From Protula sp. h YS-2021 (taxonomy: Eukaryota; Annelida; Polychaeta; Sabellida; Serpulidae): DNA of 64,000 nucleotides. The stretch covers positions 32,283,544 to 32,347,543 of the forward strand of contig OX457034.1 in the NCBI GenBank assembly GCA_949752745.1, given 5' to 3'. Below the pieces are notes generated by a model. That model searched no databases and was not told the origin of the DNA. It was given only the letters and a program-made list of their open reading frames with translations. Positions 50,182 through 64,000 of this stretch are shown here, in pieces. How positions within the stretch are numbered: the first letter of the stretch is position 1; each line of letters starts with the position of its first letter. The translations under genes and the position numbers were made by a program.

Positions 50182-53100
50182 AAAGTAAACCTTTGTAACC
50201 ATATACATCCTTCATGTTACCAGTTACCAATACAAATATATGTAATGTAAGAAGCTACTAAATTTCAACTTACAATTTAGATGTTTTCAGCATTTTATTT
50301 ACAGTAGACTTTGTAAACCTAAATAATTAAAATGTACTTCTATTTCCAGCCGAGTGTGAGATGTGAGAAATAATTCTGGGGTTACGGTATATACCGCCAA
50401 CAACTGGAAAAATAAAAATAAATCAAGGGGTAATGTCATTGAATGTGTGATTTGTTTTAAGAACTACAAAAAGATGTATGTATTCCATAGGTAAAAATTG
50501 TAATTTATTTCTGCATACAAACAATATGTATTTGCACCAATTATCAACTCTAAAGAAATCAGGTATTACACATATACCACCGACAAAAATGAAAATCCTG
50601 TGACTTTCTCAGTGAATTTGTGATATGGTTCAAGAGTTAGAAAGGAATGTATGTATACCTTTAGTAAAATTTGAACTTTATTTCTGGATACAAGCAATCG
50701 GTAGCTGCAACAAGTATCAACAGAAACAAATCACCAGAAAACATTGATGTAAAAATTCAAAGGTCCAGTACATAATACGGCATATCCTCGTCTCGGACAT
50801 TTGTCGTTGTCATGTATCTGCGCCGTATGTCGAATTATGCTGACACAGTTGACGCCCCACTCTAGCGCTATTACTCTTATATTTATGACTTCCTTAAAAT
50901 CTAAGCGGTTATTGTTGCAAGATCAAAGATTTCAATTTAGTTCGTTCGTTGCATAGACTGCACATCCTAGCTTTTATTTTAGTGTTAATGCATGTTTAAC
51001 TGGCCAGTCGTTAACTGGTCAACCGTCAATGATGGATAATGGATTTACAGACATGTCTTGTTATATTTTCCATGTTGATCAAACCAACACAGGTTAAACA
51101 AGACCCAAACAGTCTGAGAAATCTGATAGATTCACAGCAGGTTATATACAAATAGTGAAAATGGTTAATTTGGTGGATACGTTAAATTTTGAAAGTGGAA
51201 TATCTTTAAAAGTATTGGTGATAGAGAGACGGGGATTTGACGAGGTGATATGGCGAATATGAATTATGTATGATCCAGTAGTGTTTTTAGGCCATTCTGA
51301 GCCCTTTAAATTGCACTTTTACAAAGGCAAAGTTTTCTACAGGCGAGTGTTAAATGAATGGTTTTAAGAACAGCGAGATAGTTTTTTTATAAATAGATTT
51401 GTCTATTTCTTAGTGATTGGATGAATGATCAGATCAGTTCTGGAAAAAACTTCACAATAACTAGGTAACTGTTTGATATATTTTTTTAAAGTAAACCTTT
51501 GTAACCATATACATCCTTCATGTTACCAGTTACCAATACAAATATATGTAATGTAAGAAGCTACTAAATTTCAACTTACAATTTAGATGTTTTCAGCATT
51601 TTATTTACAGTAGACTTTGTAAACCTAAATAATTAAAATGTACTTCTATTTCCAGCCGAGTGTGAGATGTGAGAAATAATTCTGGGGTTACGGTATATAC
51701 CGCCAACAACTGGAAAAATAAAAATAAATCAAGGGGTAATGTCATTGAATGTGTGATTTGTTTTAAGAACTACAAAAAGATGTATGTATTCCATAGGTAA
51801 AAATTGTAATTTATTTCTGCATACAAACAATATGTATTTGCACCAATTATCAACTCTAAAGAAATCAGGTATTACACATATACCACCGACAAAAATGAAA
51901 ATCCTGTGACTTTCTCAGTGAATTTGTGATATGGTTCAAGAGTTAGAAAGGAATGTATGTATACCTTTAGTAAAATTTGAACTTTATTTCTGGATACAAG
52001 CAATCGGTAGCTGCAACAAGTATCAACAGAAACAAATCACCAGAAAACATTGATGTAAAAATTCAAAGGTCCAGTACATAATACGGCATATCCTCGTCTC
52101 GGACATTTGTCGTTGTCATGTATCTGCGCCGTATGTCGAATTATGCTGACACAGTTGACGCCCCACTCTAGCGCTATTACTCTTATATTTATGACTTCCT
52201 TAAAATCTAAGCGGTTATTGTTGCAAGATCAAAGATTTCAATTTAGTTCGTTCGTTGCATAGACTGCACATCCTAGCTTTTATTTTAGTGTTAATGCATG
52301 TTTAACTGGCCAGTCGTTAACTGGTCAACCGTCAATGATGGATAATGGATTTACAGACATGTCTTGTTATATTTTCCATGTTGATCAAACCAACACAGGT
52401 TAAACAAGACCCAAACAGTCTGAGAAATCTGATAGATTCACAGCAGGTTATATACAAATAGTGAAAATGGTTAATTTGGTGGATACGTTAAATTTTGAAA
52501 GTGGAATATCTTTAAAAGTATTGGTGATAGAGAGACGGGGATTTGACGAGGTGATATGGCGAATATGAATTATGTATGATCCAGTAGTGTTTTTAGGCCA
52601 TTCTGAGCCCTTTAAATTGCACTTTTACAAAGGCAAAGTTTTCTACAGGCGAGTGTTAAATGAATGGTTTTAAGAACAGCGAGATAGTTTTTTTTATAAA
52701 TAGATTTGTCTATTTCTTAGTGATTGGATGAATGATCAGATCAGTTCTGGAAAAAACTTCACAATAACTAGGTAACTGTTTGATATATTTTTTTAAAGTA
52801 AACCTTTGTAACCATATACATCCTTCATGTTACCAGTTACCAATACAAATATATGTAATGTAAGAAGCTACTAAATTTCAACTTACAATTTAGATGTTTT
52901 CAGCATTTTATTTACAGTAGACTTTGTAAACCTAAATAATTAAAATGTACTTCTATTTCCAGCCGAGTGTGAGATGTGAGAAATAATTCTGGGGTTACGG
53001 TATATACCGCCAACAACTGGAAAAATAAAAATAAATCAAGGGGTAATGTCATTGAATGTGTGATTTGTTTTAAGAACTACAAAAAGATGTATGTATTCCA

Positions 53101-56100
53101 TAGGTAAAAATTGTAATTTATTTCTGCATACAAACAATATGTATTTGCACCAATTATCAACTCTAAAGAAATCAGGTATTACACATATACCACCGACAAA
53201 AATGAAAATCCTGTGACTTTCTCAGTGAATTTGTGATATGGTTCAAGAGTTAGAAAGGAATGTATGTATACCTTTAGTAAAATTTGAACTTTATTTCTGG
53301 ATACAAGCAATCGGTAGCTGCAACAAGTATCAACAGAAACAAATCACCAGAAAACATTGATGTAAAAATTCAAAGGTCCAGTACATAATACGGCATATCC
53401 TCGTCTCGGACATTTGTCGTTGTCATGTATCTGCGCCGTATGTCGAATTATGCTGACACAGTTGACGCCCCACTCTAGCGCTATTACTCTTATATTTATG
53501 ACTTCCTTAAAATCTAAGCGGTTATTGTTGCAAGATCAAAGATTTCAATTTAGTTCGTTCGTTGCATAGACTGCACATCCTAGCTTTTATTTTAGTGTTA
53601 ATGCATGTTTAACTGGCCAGTCGTTAACTGGTCAACCGTCAATGATGGATAATGGATTTACAGACATGTCTTGTTATATTTTCCATGTTGATCAAACCAA
53701 CACAGGTTAAACAAGACCCAAACAGTCTGAGAAATCTGATAGATTCACAGCAGGTTATATACAAATAGTGAAAATGGTTAATTTGGTGGATACGTTAAAT
53801 TTTGAAAGTGGAATATCTTTAAAAGTATTGGTGATAGAGAGACGGGGATTTGACGAGGTGATATGGCGAATATGAATTATGTATGATCCAGTAGTGTTTT
53901 TAGGCCATTCTGAGCCCTTTAAATTGCACTTTTACAAAGGCAAAGTTTTCTACAGGCGAGTGTTAAATGAATGGTTTTAAGAACAGCGAGATAGTTTTTT
54001 TATAAATAGATTTGTCTATTTCTTAGTGATTGGATGAATGATCAGATCAGTTCTGGAAAAAACTTCACAATAACTAGGTAACTGTTTGATATATTTTTTT
54101 AAAGTAAACCTTTGTAACCATATACATCCTTCATGTTACCAGTTACCAATACAAATATATGTAATGTAAGAAGCTACTAAATTTCAACTTACAATTTAGA
54201 TGTTTTCAGCATTTTATTTACAGTAGACTTTGTAAACCTAAATAATTAAAATGTACTTCTATTTCCAGCCGAGTGTGAGATGTGAGAAATAATTCTGGGG
54301 TTACGGTATATACCGCCAACAACTGGAAAAATAAAAATAAATCAAGGGGTAATGTCATTGAATGTGTGATTTGTTTTAAGAACTACAAAAAGATGTATGT
54401 ATTCCATAGGTAAAAATCGTAATTTATTTCTGCATACAAACAATATGTATTTGCACCAATTATCAACTCTAAAGAAATCAGGTATTACACATATACCACC
54501 GACAAAAATGAAAATCCTGTGACTTTCTCAGTGAATTTGTGATATGGTTCAAGAGTTAGAAAGGAATGTATGTATACCTTTAGTAAAATTTGAACTTTAT
54601 TTCTGGATACAAGCAATCGGTAGCTGCAACAAGTATCAACAGAAACAAATCACCAGAAAACATTGATGTAAAAATTCAAAGGTCCAGTACATAATACGGC
54701 ATATCCTCGTCTCGGACATTTGTCGTTGTCATGTATCTGCGCCGTATGTCGAATTATGCTGACACAGTTGACGCCCCACTCTAGCGCTATTACTCTTATA
54801 TTTATGACTTCCTTAAAATCTAAGCGGTTATTGTTGCAAGATCAAAGATTTCAATTTAGTTCGTTCGTTGCATAGACTGCACATCCTAGCTTTTATTTTA
54901 GTGTTAATGCATGTTTAACTGGCCAGTCGTTAACTGGTCAACCGTCAATGATGGATAATGGATTTACAGACATGTCTTGTTATATTTTCCATGTTGATCA
55001 AACCAACACAGGTTAAACAAGACCCAAACAGTCTGAGAAATCTGATAGATTCACAGCAGGTTATATACAAATAGTGAAAATGGTTAATTTGGTGGATACG
55101 TTAAATTTTGAAAGTGGAATATCTTTAAAAGTATTGGTGATAGAGAGACGGGGATTTGACGAGGTGATATGGCGAATATGAATTATGTATGATCCAGTAG
55201 TGTTTTTAGGCCATTCTGAGCCCTTTAAATTGCACTTTTACAAAGGCAAAGTTTTCTACAGGCGAGTGTTAAATGAATGGTTTTAAGAACAGCGAGATAA
55301 TTTTTTTATAAATAGATTTGTCTATTTCTTAGTGATTGGATGAATGATCAGATCAGTCCTGGAAAAAACTTCACAATAACTATGTAACTGTTTGATATAT
55401 TTTTTTAAAGTAAACCTTTGTAATCATATACATCCTTCATGTTACCAGTTACCAATACAAATATATGTAATGTAAGAAGCTACTAAATTTCAACTTACAA
55501 TTTAGATGTTTTCAGCATTTTATTTACAGTAGACTTTGTAAACCTAAATAATTAAAATGTACTTCTATTTCCAGCCGAGTGTGAGATGTGAGAAATAATT
55601 CTGGGGTTACGGTATATACCGCCAACAACTGGAAAAATAAAAATAAATCAAGGGGTAATGTCATTGAATGTGTGATTTGTTTTAAGAACTACAAAAAGAT
55701 GTATGTATTCCATAGGTAAAAATTGTAATTTATTTCTGCATACAAACAATATGTATTTGCACCAATTATCAACTCTAAAGAAATCAGGTATTACACATAT
55801 ACCACCGACAAAAATGAAAATCCTGTGACTTTCTCAGTGAATTTGTGATATGGTTCAAGAGTTAGAAAGGAATGTATGTATACCTTTAGTAAAATTTGAA
55901 CTTTATTTCTGGATACAAGCAATCGGTAGCTGCAACAAGTATCAACAGAAACAAATCACCAGAAAACATTGATGTAAAAATTCAAAGGTCCAGTACATAA
56001 TACGGCATATCCTCGTCTCGGACATTTGTCGTTGTCATGTATCTGCGCCGTATGTCGAATTATGCTGACACAGTTGACGCCCCACTCCAGCGCTATTACT

Positions 56101-59100
56101 CTTATATTTATGACTTCCTTAAAATCTAAGCGGTTATTGTTGCAAGATCAAAGATTTCAATTTAGTTCGTTCGTTGCATAGACTGCACATCCTAGCTTTT
56201 ATTTTAGTGTTAATGCATGTTTAACTGGCCAGTCGTTAACTGGTCAACCGTCAATGATGGATAATGGATTTACAGACATGTCTTGTTATATTTTCCATGT
56301 TGATCAAACCAACACAGGTTAAACAAGACCCAAACAGTCTGAGAAATCTGATAGATTCACAGCAGGTTATATACAAATAGTGAAAATGGTTAATTTGGTG
56401 GATACGTTAAATTTTGAAAGTGGAATATCTTTAAAAGTATTGGTGATAGAGAGACGGGGATTTGACGAGGTGATATGGCGAATATGAATTATGTATGATC
56501 CAGCAGTGTTTTTAGGCCATTCTGAGCCCTTTAAATTGCACTTTTACAAAGGCAAAGTTTTCTACAGGCGAGTGTTAAATGAATGGTTTTAAGAACAGCG
56601 AGATAGTTTTTTTATAAATAGATTTGTCTATTTCTTAGTGATTGGATGAATGATCAGATCAGTCCTGGAAAAAACTTCACAATAACTATGTAACTGTTTG
56701 ATATATTTTTTTAAAGTAAACCTTTGTAACCATATACATCCTTCATGTTACCAGTTACCAATACAAATATATGTAATGTAAGAAGCTACTAAATTTCAAC
56801 TTACAATTTAGATGTTTTCAGCATTTTATTTACAGTAGACTTTGTAAACCTAAATAATTAAAATGTACTTCTATTTCCAGCCGAGTGTGAGATGTGAGAA
56901 ATAATTCTGGGGTTACGGTATATACCGCCAACAACTGGAAAAATAAAAATAAATCAAGGGGTAATGTCATTGAATGTGTGATTTGTTTTAAGAACTACAA
57001 AAAGATGTATGTATTCCATAGGTAAAAATTGTAATTTATTTCTGCATACAAACAATATGTATTTGCACCAATTATCAACTCTAAAGAAATCAGGTATTAC
57101 ACATATACCACCGACAAAAATGAAAATCCTGTGACTTTCTCAGTGAATTTGTGATATGGTTCAAGAGTTAGAAAGGAATGTATGTATACCTTTAGTAAAA
57201 TTTGAACTTTATTTCTGGATACAAGCAATCGGTAGCTGCAACAAGTATCAACAGAAACAAATCACCAGAAAACATTGATGTAAAAATTCAAAGGTCCAGT
57301 ACATAATACGGCATATCCTCGTCTCGGACATTTGTCGTTGTCATGTATCTGCGCCGTATGTCGAATTATGCTGACACAGTTGACGCCCCACTCTAGCGCT
57401 ATTACTCTTATATTTATGACTTCCTTAAAATCTAAGCGGTTATTGTTGCAAGATCAAAGATTTCAATTTAGTTCGTTCGTTGCATAGACTGCACATCCTA
57501 GCTTTTATTTTAGTGTTAATGCATGTTTAACTGGCCAGTCGTTAACTGGTCAACCGTCAATGATGGATAATGGATTTACAGACATGTCTTGTTATATTTT
57601 CCATGTTGATCAAACCAACACAGGTTAAACAAGACCCAAACAGTCTGAGAAATCTGATAGATTCACAGCAGGTTATATACAAATAGTGAAAATGGTTAAT
57701 TTGGTGGATACGTTAAATTTTGAAAGTGGAATATCTTTAAAAGTATTGGTGATAGAGAGACGGGGATTTGACGAGGTGATATGGCAAATATGAATTATGT
57801 ATGATCCAGTAGTGTTTTTAGGCCATTCTGAGCCCTTTAAATTGCACTTTTACAAAGGCAAAGTTTTCTACAGGCGAGTGTTAAATGAATGGTTTTAAGA
57901 ACAGCGAGATAGTTTTTTTATAAATAGATTTGTCTATTTCTTAGTGATTGGATGAATGATCAGATCAGTTCTGGAAAAAACTTCACAATAACTAGGTAAC
58001 TGTTTGATATATTTTTTTAAAGTAAACCTTTGTAACCATATACATCCTTCATGTTACCAGTTACCAATACAAATATATGTAATGTAAGAAGCTACTAAAT
58101 TTCAACTTACAATTTAGATGTTTTCAGCATTTTATTTACAGTAGACTTTGTAAACCTAAATAATTAAAATGTACTTCTATTTCCAGCCGAGTGTGAGATG
58201 TGAGAAATAATTCTGGGGTTACGGTATATACCGCCAACAACTGGAAAAATAAAAATAAATCAAGGGGTAATGTCATTGAATGTGTGATTTGTTTTAAGAA
58301 CTACAAAAAGATGTATGTATTCCATAGGTAAAAATTGTAATTTATTTCTGCATACAAACAATATGTATTTGCACCAATTATCAACTCTAAAGAAATCAGG
58401 TATTACACATATACCACCGACAAAAATGAAAATCCTGTGACTTTCTCAGTGAATTTGTGATATGGTTCAAGAGTTAGAAAGGAATGTATGTATACCTTTA
58501 GTAAAATTTGAACTTTATTTCTGGATACAAGCAATCGGTAGCTGCAACAAGTATCAACAGAAACAAATCACCAGAAAACATTGATGTAAAAATTCAAAGG
58601 TCCAGTACATAATACGGCCTATCCTCGTCTCGGACATTTGTCGTTGTCATGTATCTGCGCCGTATGTCGAATTATGCTGACACAGTTGACGCCCCACTCT
58701 AGCGCTATTACTCTTATATTTATGACTTCCTTAAAATCTAAGCGGTTATTGTTGCAAGATCAAAGATTTCAATTTAGTTCGTTCGTTGCATAGACTGCAC
58801 ATCCTAGCTTTTATTTTAGTGTTAATGCATGTTTAACTGGCCAGTCGTTAACTGGTCAACCGTCAATGATGGATAATGGATTTACAGACATGTCTTGTTA
58901 TATTTTCCATGTTGATCAAACCAACACAGGTTAAACAAGACCCAAACAGTCTGAGAAATCTGATAGATTCACAGCAGGTTATATACAAATAGTGAAAATG
59001 GTTAATTTGGTGGATACGTTAAATTTTGAAAGTGGAATATCTTTAAAAGTATTGGTGATAGAGAGACGGGGATTTGACGAGGTGATATGGCAAATATGAA

Positions 59101-62100
59101 TTATGTATGATCCAGTAGTGTTTTTAGGCCATTCTGAGCCCTTTAAATTGCACTTTTACAAAGGCAAAGTTTTCTACAGGCGAGTGTTAAATGAATGGTT
59201 TTAAGAACAGCGAGATAGTTTTTTTATAAATAGATTTGTCTATTTCTTAGTGATTGGATGAATGATCAGATCAGTCCTGGAAAAAACTTCACAATAACTA
59301 TGTAACTGTTTGATATATTTTTTTAAAGTAAACCTTTGTAACCATATACATCCTTCATGTTACCAGTTACCAATACAAATATATGTAATGTAAGAAGCTA
59401 CTAAATTTCAACTTACAATTTAGATGTTTTCAGCATTTTATTTACAGTAGACTTTGTAAACCTAAATAATTAAAATGTACTTCTATTTCCAGCCAAGTGT
59501 GAGATGTGAGAAATAATTCTGGGGTTACGGTATATACCGCCAACAACTGGAAAAATAAAAATAAATCAAGGGGTAATGTCATTGAATGTGTGATTTGTTT
59601 TAAGAACTACAAAAAGATGTATGTATTCCATAGGTAAAAATTGTAATTTATTTCTGCATACAAACAATATGTATTTGCACCAATTATCAACTCTAAAGAA
59701 ATCAGGTATTACACATATACCACCGACAAAAATGAAAATCCTGTGACTTTCTCAGTGAATTTGTGATATGGTTCAAGAGCTAGAAAGGAATGTATGTATA
59801 CCTTTAGTAAAATTTGAACTTTATTTCTTGATACAAGCAATCGGTAGCTGCAACAAGTATCAACAGAAACAAATCACCAGAAAACATTGATGTAAAAATT
59901 CAAAGGTCCAGTACATAATACGGCATATCCTCGTCTCGGACATTTGTCGTTGTCATGTATCTGCGCCGTATGTCGAATTATGCTGACACAGTTGACGCCC
60001 CACTCTAGCGCTATTACTCTTATATTTATGACTTCCTTAAAATCTAAGCGGTTATTGTTGCAAGATCAAAGATTTCAATTTAGTTCGTTCGTTGCATAGA
60101 CTGCACATCCTAGCTTTTATTTTAGTGTTAATGCATGTTTAACTGGCCAGTCGTTAACTGGTCAACCGTCAATGATGGATAATGGATTTACAGACATGTC
60201 TTGTTATATTTTCCATGTTGATCAAACCAACACAGGTTAAACAAGACCCAAACAGTCTGAGAAATCTGATAGATTCACAGCAGGTTATATACAAATAGTA
60301 AAAATGGTTAATTTGGTGGATACGTTAAATTTTGAAAGTGGAATATCTTTAAAAGTATTGGTGATAGAGAGACGGGGATTTGACGAGGTGATATGGCGAA
60401 TATGAATTATGTATGATCCAGTAGTGTTTTTAGGCCATTCTGAGCCCTTTAAATTGCACTTTTACAAAGGCAAAGTTTTCTACAGGCGAGTGTTAAATGA
60501 ATGGTTTTAAGAACAGCGAGATAGTTTTTTTATAAATAGATTTGTCTATTTCTTAGTGATTGGATGAATGATCAGATCAGTCCTGGAAAAAACTTCACAA
60601 TAACTATGTAACTGTTTGATATATTTTTTTAAAGTAAACCTTTGTAACCATATACATCCTTCATGTTACCAGTTACCAATACAAATATATGTAATGTAAG
60701 AAGCTACTAAATTTCAACTTACAATTTAGATGTTTTCAGCATTTTATTTACAGTAGACTTTGTAAACCTAAATAATTAAAATGTACTTCTATTTCCAGCC
60801 GAGTGTGAGATGTGAGAAATAATTCTGGGGTTACGGTATATACCGCCAACAACTGGAAAAATAAAAATAAATCAAGGGGTAATGTCATTGAATGTGTGAT
60901 TTGTTTTAAGAACTACAAAAAGATGTATGTATTCCATAGGTAAAAATTGTAATTTATTTCTGCATACAAACAATATGTATTTGCACCAATTATCAACTCT
61001 AAAGAAATCAGGTATTACACATATACCACCGACAAAAATGAAAATCCTGTGACTTTCTCAGTGAATTTGTGATATGGTTCAAGAGTTAGAAAGGAATGTA
61101 TGTATACCTTTAGTAAAATTTGAACTTTATTTCTGGATACAAGCAATCGGTAGCTGCAACAAGTATCAACAGAAACAAATCACCAGAAAACATTGATGTA
61201 AAAATTCAAAGGTCCAGTACATAATACGGCATATCCTCGTCTCGGACATTTGTCGTTGTCATGTATCTGCGCCGTATGTCGAATTATGCTGACACAGTTG
61301 ACGCCCCACTCTAGCGCTATTACTCTTATATTTATGACTTCCTTAAAATCTAAGCGGTTATTGTTGCAAGATCAAAGATTTCAATTTAGTTCGTTCGTTG
61401 CATAGACTGCACATCCTAGCTTTTATTTTAGTGTTAATGCATGTTTAACTGGCCAGTCGTTAACTGGTCAACCGTCAATGATGGATAATGGATTTACAGA
61501 CATGTCTTGTTATATTTTCCATGTTGATCAAACCAACACAGGTTAAACAAGACCCAAACAGTCTGAGAAATTTGATAGATTCACAGCAGGTTATATACAA
61601 ATAGTAAAAATGGTTAATTTGGTGGATACGTTAAATTTTGAAAGTGGAATATCTTTAAAAGTATTGGTGATAGAGAGACGGGGATTTGACGAGGTGATAT
61701 GGCGAATATGAATTATGTATGATCCAGTAGTGTTTTTAGGCCATTCTGAGCCCTTTAAATTGCACTTTTACAAAGGCAAAGTTTTCTACAGGCGAGTGTT
61801 AAATGAATGGTTTTAAGAACAGCGAGATAGTTTTTTTATAAATAGATTTGTCTATTTCTTAGTGATTGGATGAATGATCAGATCAGTCCTGGAAAAAACT
61901 TCACAATAACTATGTAACTGTTTGATATATTTTTTTAAAGTAAACCTTTGTAACCATATACATCCTTCATGTTACCAGTTACCAATACAAATATATGTAA
62001 TGTAAGAAGCTACTAAATTTCAACTTACAATTTAGATGTTTTCAGCATTTTATTTACAGTAGACTTTGTAAACCTAAATAATTAAAATGTACTTCTATTT

Positions 62101-64000
62101 CCAGCCGAGTGTGAGATGTGAGAAATAATTCTGGGGTTACGGTATATACCGCCAACAACTGGAAAAATAAAAATAAATCAAGGGGTAATGTCATTGAATG
62201 TGTGATTTGTTTTAAGAACTACAAAAAGATGTATGTATTCCATAGGTAAAAATTGTAATTTATTTCTGCATACAAACAATATGTATTTGCACCAATTATC
62301 AACTCTAAAGAAATCAGGTATTACACATATACCACCGACAAAAATGAAAATCCTGTGACTTTCTCAGTGAATTTGTGATATGGTTCAAGAGTTAGAAAGG
62401 AATGTATGTATACCTTTAGTAAAATTTGAACTTTATTTCTGGATACAAGCAATCGGTAGCTGCAACAAGTATCAACAGAAACAAATCACCAGAAAACATT
62501 GATGTAAAAATTCAAAGGTCCAGTACATAATACGGCATATCCTCGTCTCGGACATTTGTCGTTGTCATGTATCTGCGCCGTATGTCGAATTATGCTGACA
62601 CAGTTGACGCCCCACTCTAGCGCTATTACTCTTATATTTATGACTTCCTTAAAATCTAAGCGGTTATTGTTGCAAGATCAAAGATTTCAATTTAGTTCGT
62701 TCGTTGCATAGACTGCACATCCTAGCTTTTATTTTAGTGTTAATGCATGTTTAACTGGCCAGTCGTTAACTGGTCAACCGTCAATGATGGATAATGGATT
62801 TACAGACATGTCTTGTTATATTTTCCATGTTGATCAAACCAACACAGGTTAAACAAGACCCAAACAGTCTGAGAAATCTGATAGATTCACAGCAGGTTAT
62901 ATACAAATAGTGAAAATGGTTAATTTGGTGGATACGTTAAATTTTGAAAGTGGAATATCTTTAAAAGTATTGGTGATAGAGAGACGGGGATTTGACGAGG
63001 TGATATGGCGAATATGAATTATGTATGATCCAGTAGTGTTTTTAGGCCATTCTGAGCCCTTTAAATTGCACTTTTACAAAGGCAAAGTTTTCTACAGGCG
63101 AGTGTTAAATGAATGGTTTTAAGAACAGCGAGATAGTTTTTTTATAAATAGATTTGTCTATTTCTTAGTGATTGGATGAATGATCAGATCAGTCCTGGAA
63201 AAAACTTCACAATAACTATGTAACTGTTTGATATATTTTTTTAAAGTAAACCTTTGTAACCATATACATCCTTCATGTTACCAGTTACCAATACAAATAT
63301 ATGTAATGTAAGAAGCTACTAAATTTCAACTTACAATTTAGATGTTTTCAGCATTTTATTTACAGTAGACTTTGTAAACCTAAATAATTAAAATGTACTT
63401 CTATTTCCAGCCGAGTGTGAGATGTGAGAAATAATTCTGGGGTTACGGTATATACCGCCAACAACTGGAAAAATAAAAATAAATCAAGGGGTAATGTCAT
63501 TGAATGTGTGATTTGTTTTAAGAACTACAAAAAGATGTATGTATTCCATAGGTAAAAATTGTAATTTATTTCTGCATACAAACAATATGTATTTGCACCA
63601 ATTATCAACTCTAAAGAAATCAGGTATTACACATATACCACCGACAAAAATGAAAATCCTGTGACTTTCTCAGTGAATTTGTGATATGGTTCAAGAGTTA
63701 GAAAGGAATGTATGTATACCTTTAGTAAAATTTGAACTTTATTTCTGGATACAAGCAATCGGTAGCTGCAACAAGTATCAACAGAAACAAATCACCAGAA
63801 AACATTGATGTAAAAATTCAAAGGTCCAGTACATAATACGGCATATCCTCGTCTCGGACATTTGTCGTTGTCATGTATCTGCGCCGTATGTCGAATTATG
63901 CTGACACAGTTGACGCCCCACTCTAGCGCTATTACTCTTATATTTATGACTTCCTTAAAATCTAAGCGGTTATTGTTGCAAGATCAAAGATTTCAATTTA

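Larger units (their letters stand above)
33145..54077 (+). repeat. Monomer subtype block with linked T/G variant pair
   Basis: Seventeen successive monomers, from the insert-2 monomer to the copy at 53227, read CAGTTCTGG…AACTAGGTAAC. Other copies read CAGTCCTGG…AACTATGTAAC. The two changes are 25 bp apart and always occur together (33145/33170 to 54052/54077). Outside the block the pair occurs only in single copies at 24824/24849 and 57970/57995. The block marks local amplification of one monomer lineage. Confidence 0.85.
32856..64000 (+). repeat. 1306-bp satellite array, segment 3
   Basis: The right 770 bp of the insert-2 monomer is followed by 23 whole monomers starting at 33626, 34932, 36238, 37544, 38850, 40156, 41462, 42769, 44076, 45383, 46691, 47999, 49307, 50614, 51920, 53227, 54533, 55839, 57145, 58451, 59757, 61063 and 62369. 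A 326-bp partial copy begins at 63675. Lengths of 1307-1308 bp are due to T-run changes: 8-9 T in copies 41462-49307, and an extra T in a different T-run near 52688. From 33145 to 54077 all copies carry a linked T/G pair; from 54533 the copies revert to the C/T form, apart from the copy at 57145. No gene is seen, and the array continues past the right edge. Confidence 0.98.

Noticed and set aside
1..64000. CRISPR array
   Set aside because: The repeats are 1306 bp long and contiguous, with no short repeats and unique spacers, and no cas genes.

Overview
This window is almost entirely non-coding tandem-repeat DNA from what looks like a eukaryotic nuclear genome. It is one long-period satellite with a monomer of 1306 bp, repeated head to tail on the + strand. 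The window holds 46 monomers (44 uninterrupted and 2 carrying an insertion) plus a 326-bp partial copy at the right edge. The array runs off both ends. The DNA is AT-rich, stops are frequent in every frame, and I find no convincing protein gene, rRNA or functional tRNA. A tRNA-derived, A-tailed SINE-like element, a monomer far longer than a nucleosome and polyadenylation-type motifs point to an animal. The tRNA-like head and the roughly 173-bp core repeats remind me of marine invertebrates such as bivalve molluscs, but that is only an inference.

Layout: 1-14906 is satellite (11 monomers plus the left 538 bp of a twelfth). 14907-16698 is a non-satellite insert of 1792 bp. 16699-31066 is satellite (14368 bp, i.e. 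11 monomer lengths plus a repeated AA). 31067-32855 is a second copy of the same insert (1789 bp). 32856-64000 is satellite (the right 770 bp of the interrupted monomer, 23 whole monomers and the partial copy). Both inserts sit at the same place, after monomer position 538, and are about 99.7 % identical. They therefore descend from one insertion that was later duplicated with satellite sequence.

Inside the monomer there is older structure. The first ~120 bp and the segment starting at monomer position 1134 are about 77 % identical, which reveals a ~173-bp sub-repeat. The monomer also carries a perfect 12-bp palindrome (CGGTATATACCG), a 7-bp-stem hairpin and an ACTGGCCAGT palindrome flanked by direct repeats. 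The insert contains a tRNA-Thr-like SINE with a 23-25 nt A-tail, a GC-rich island with overlapping but unsupported minus-strand frames, a 19-bp tandem duplication, and a 34-codon ORF in a good start context.

Single-base variants shared by neighbouring monomers divide the array into blocks and record its recent history: local duplications, conversion-like isolated copies, and a stepwise T-run ladder (7-8-8-8-9-9-9-8-7). No genes work together here; the interest lies in how the satellite is built and homogenised.
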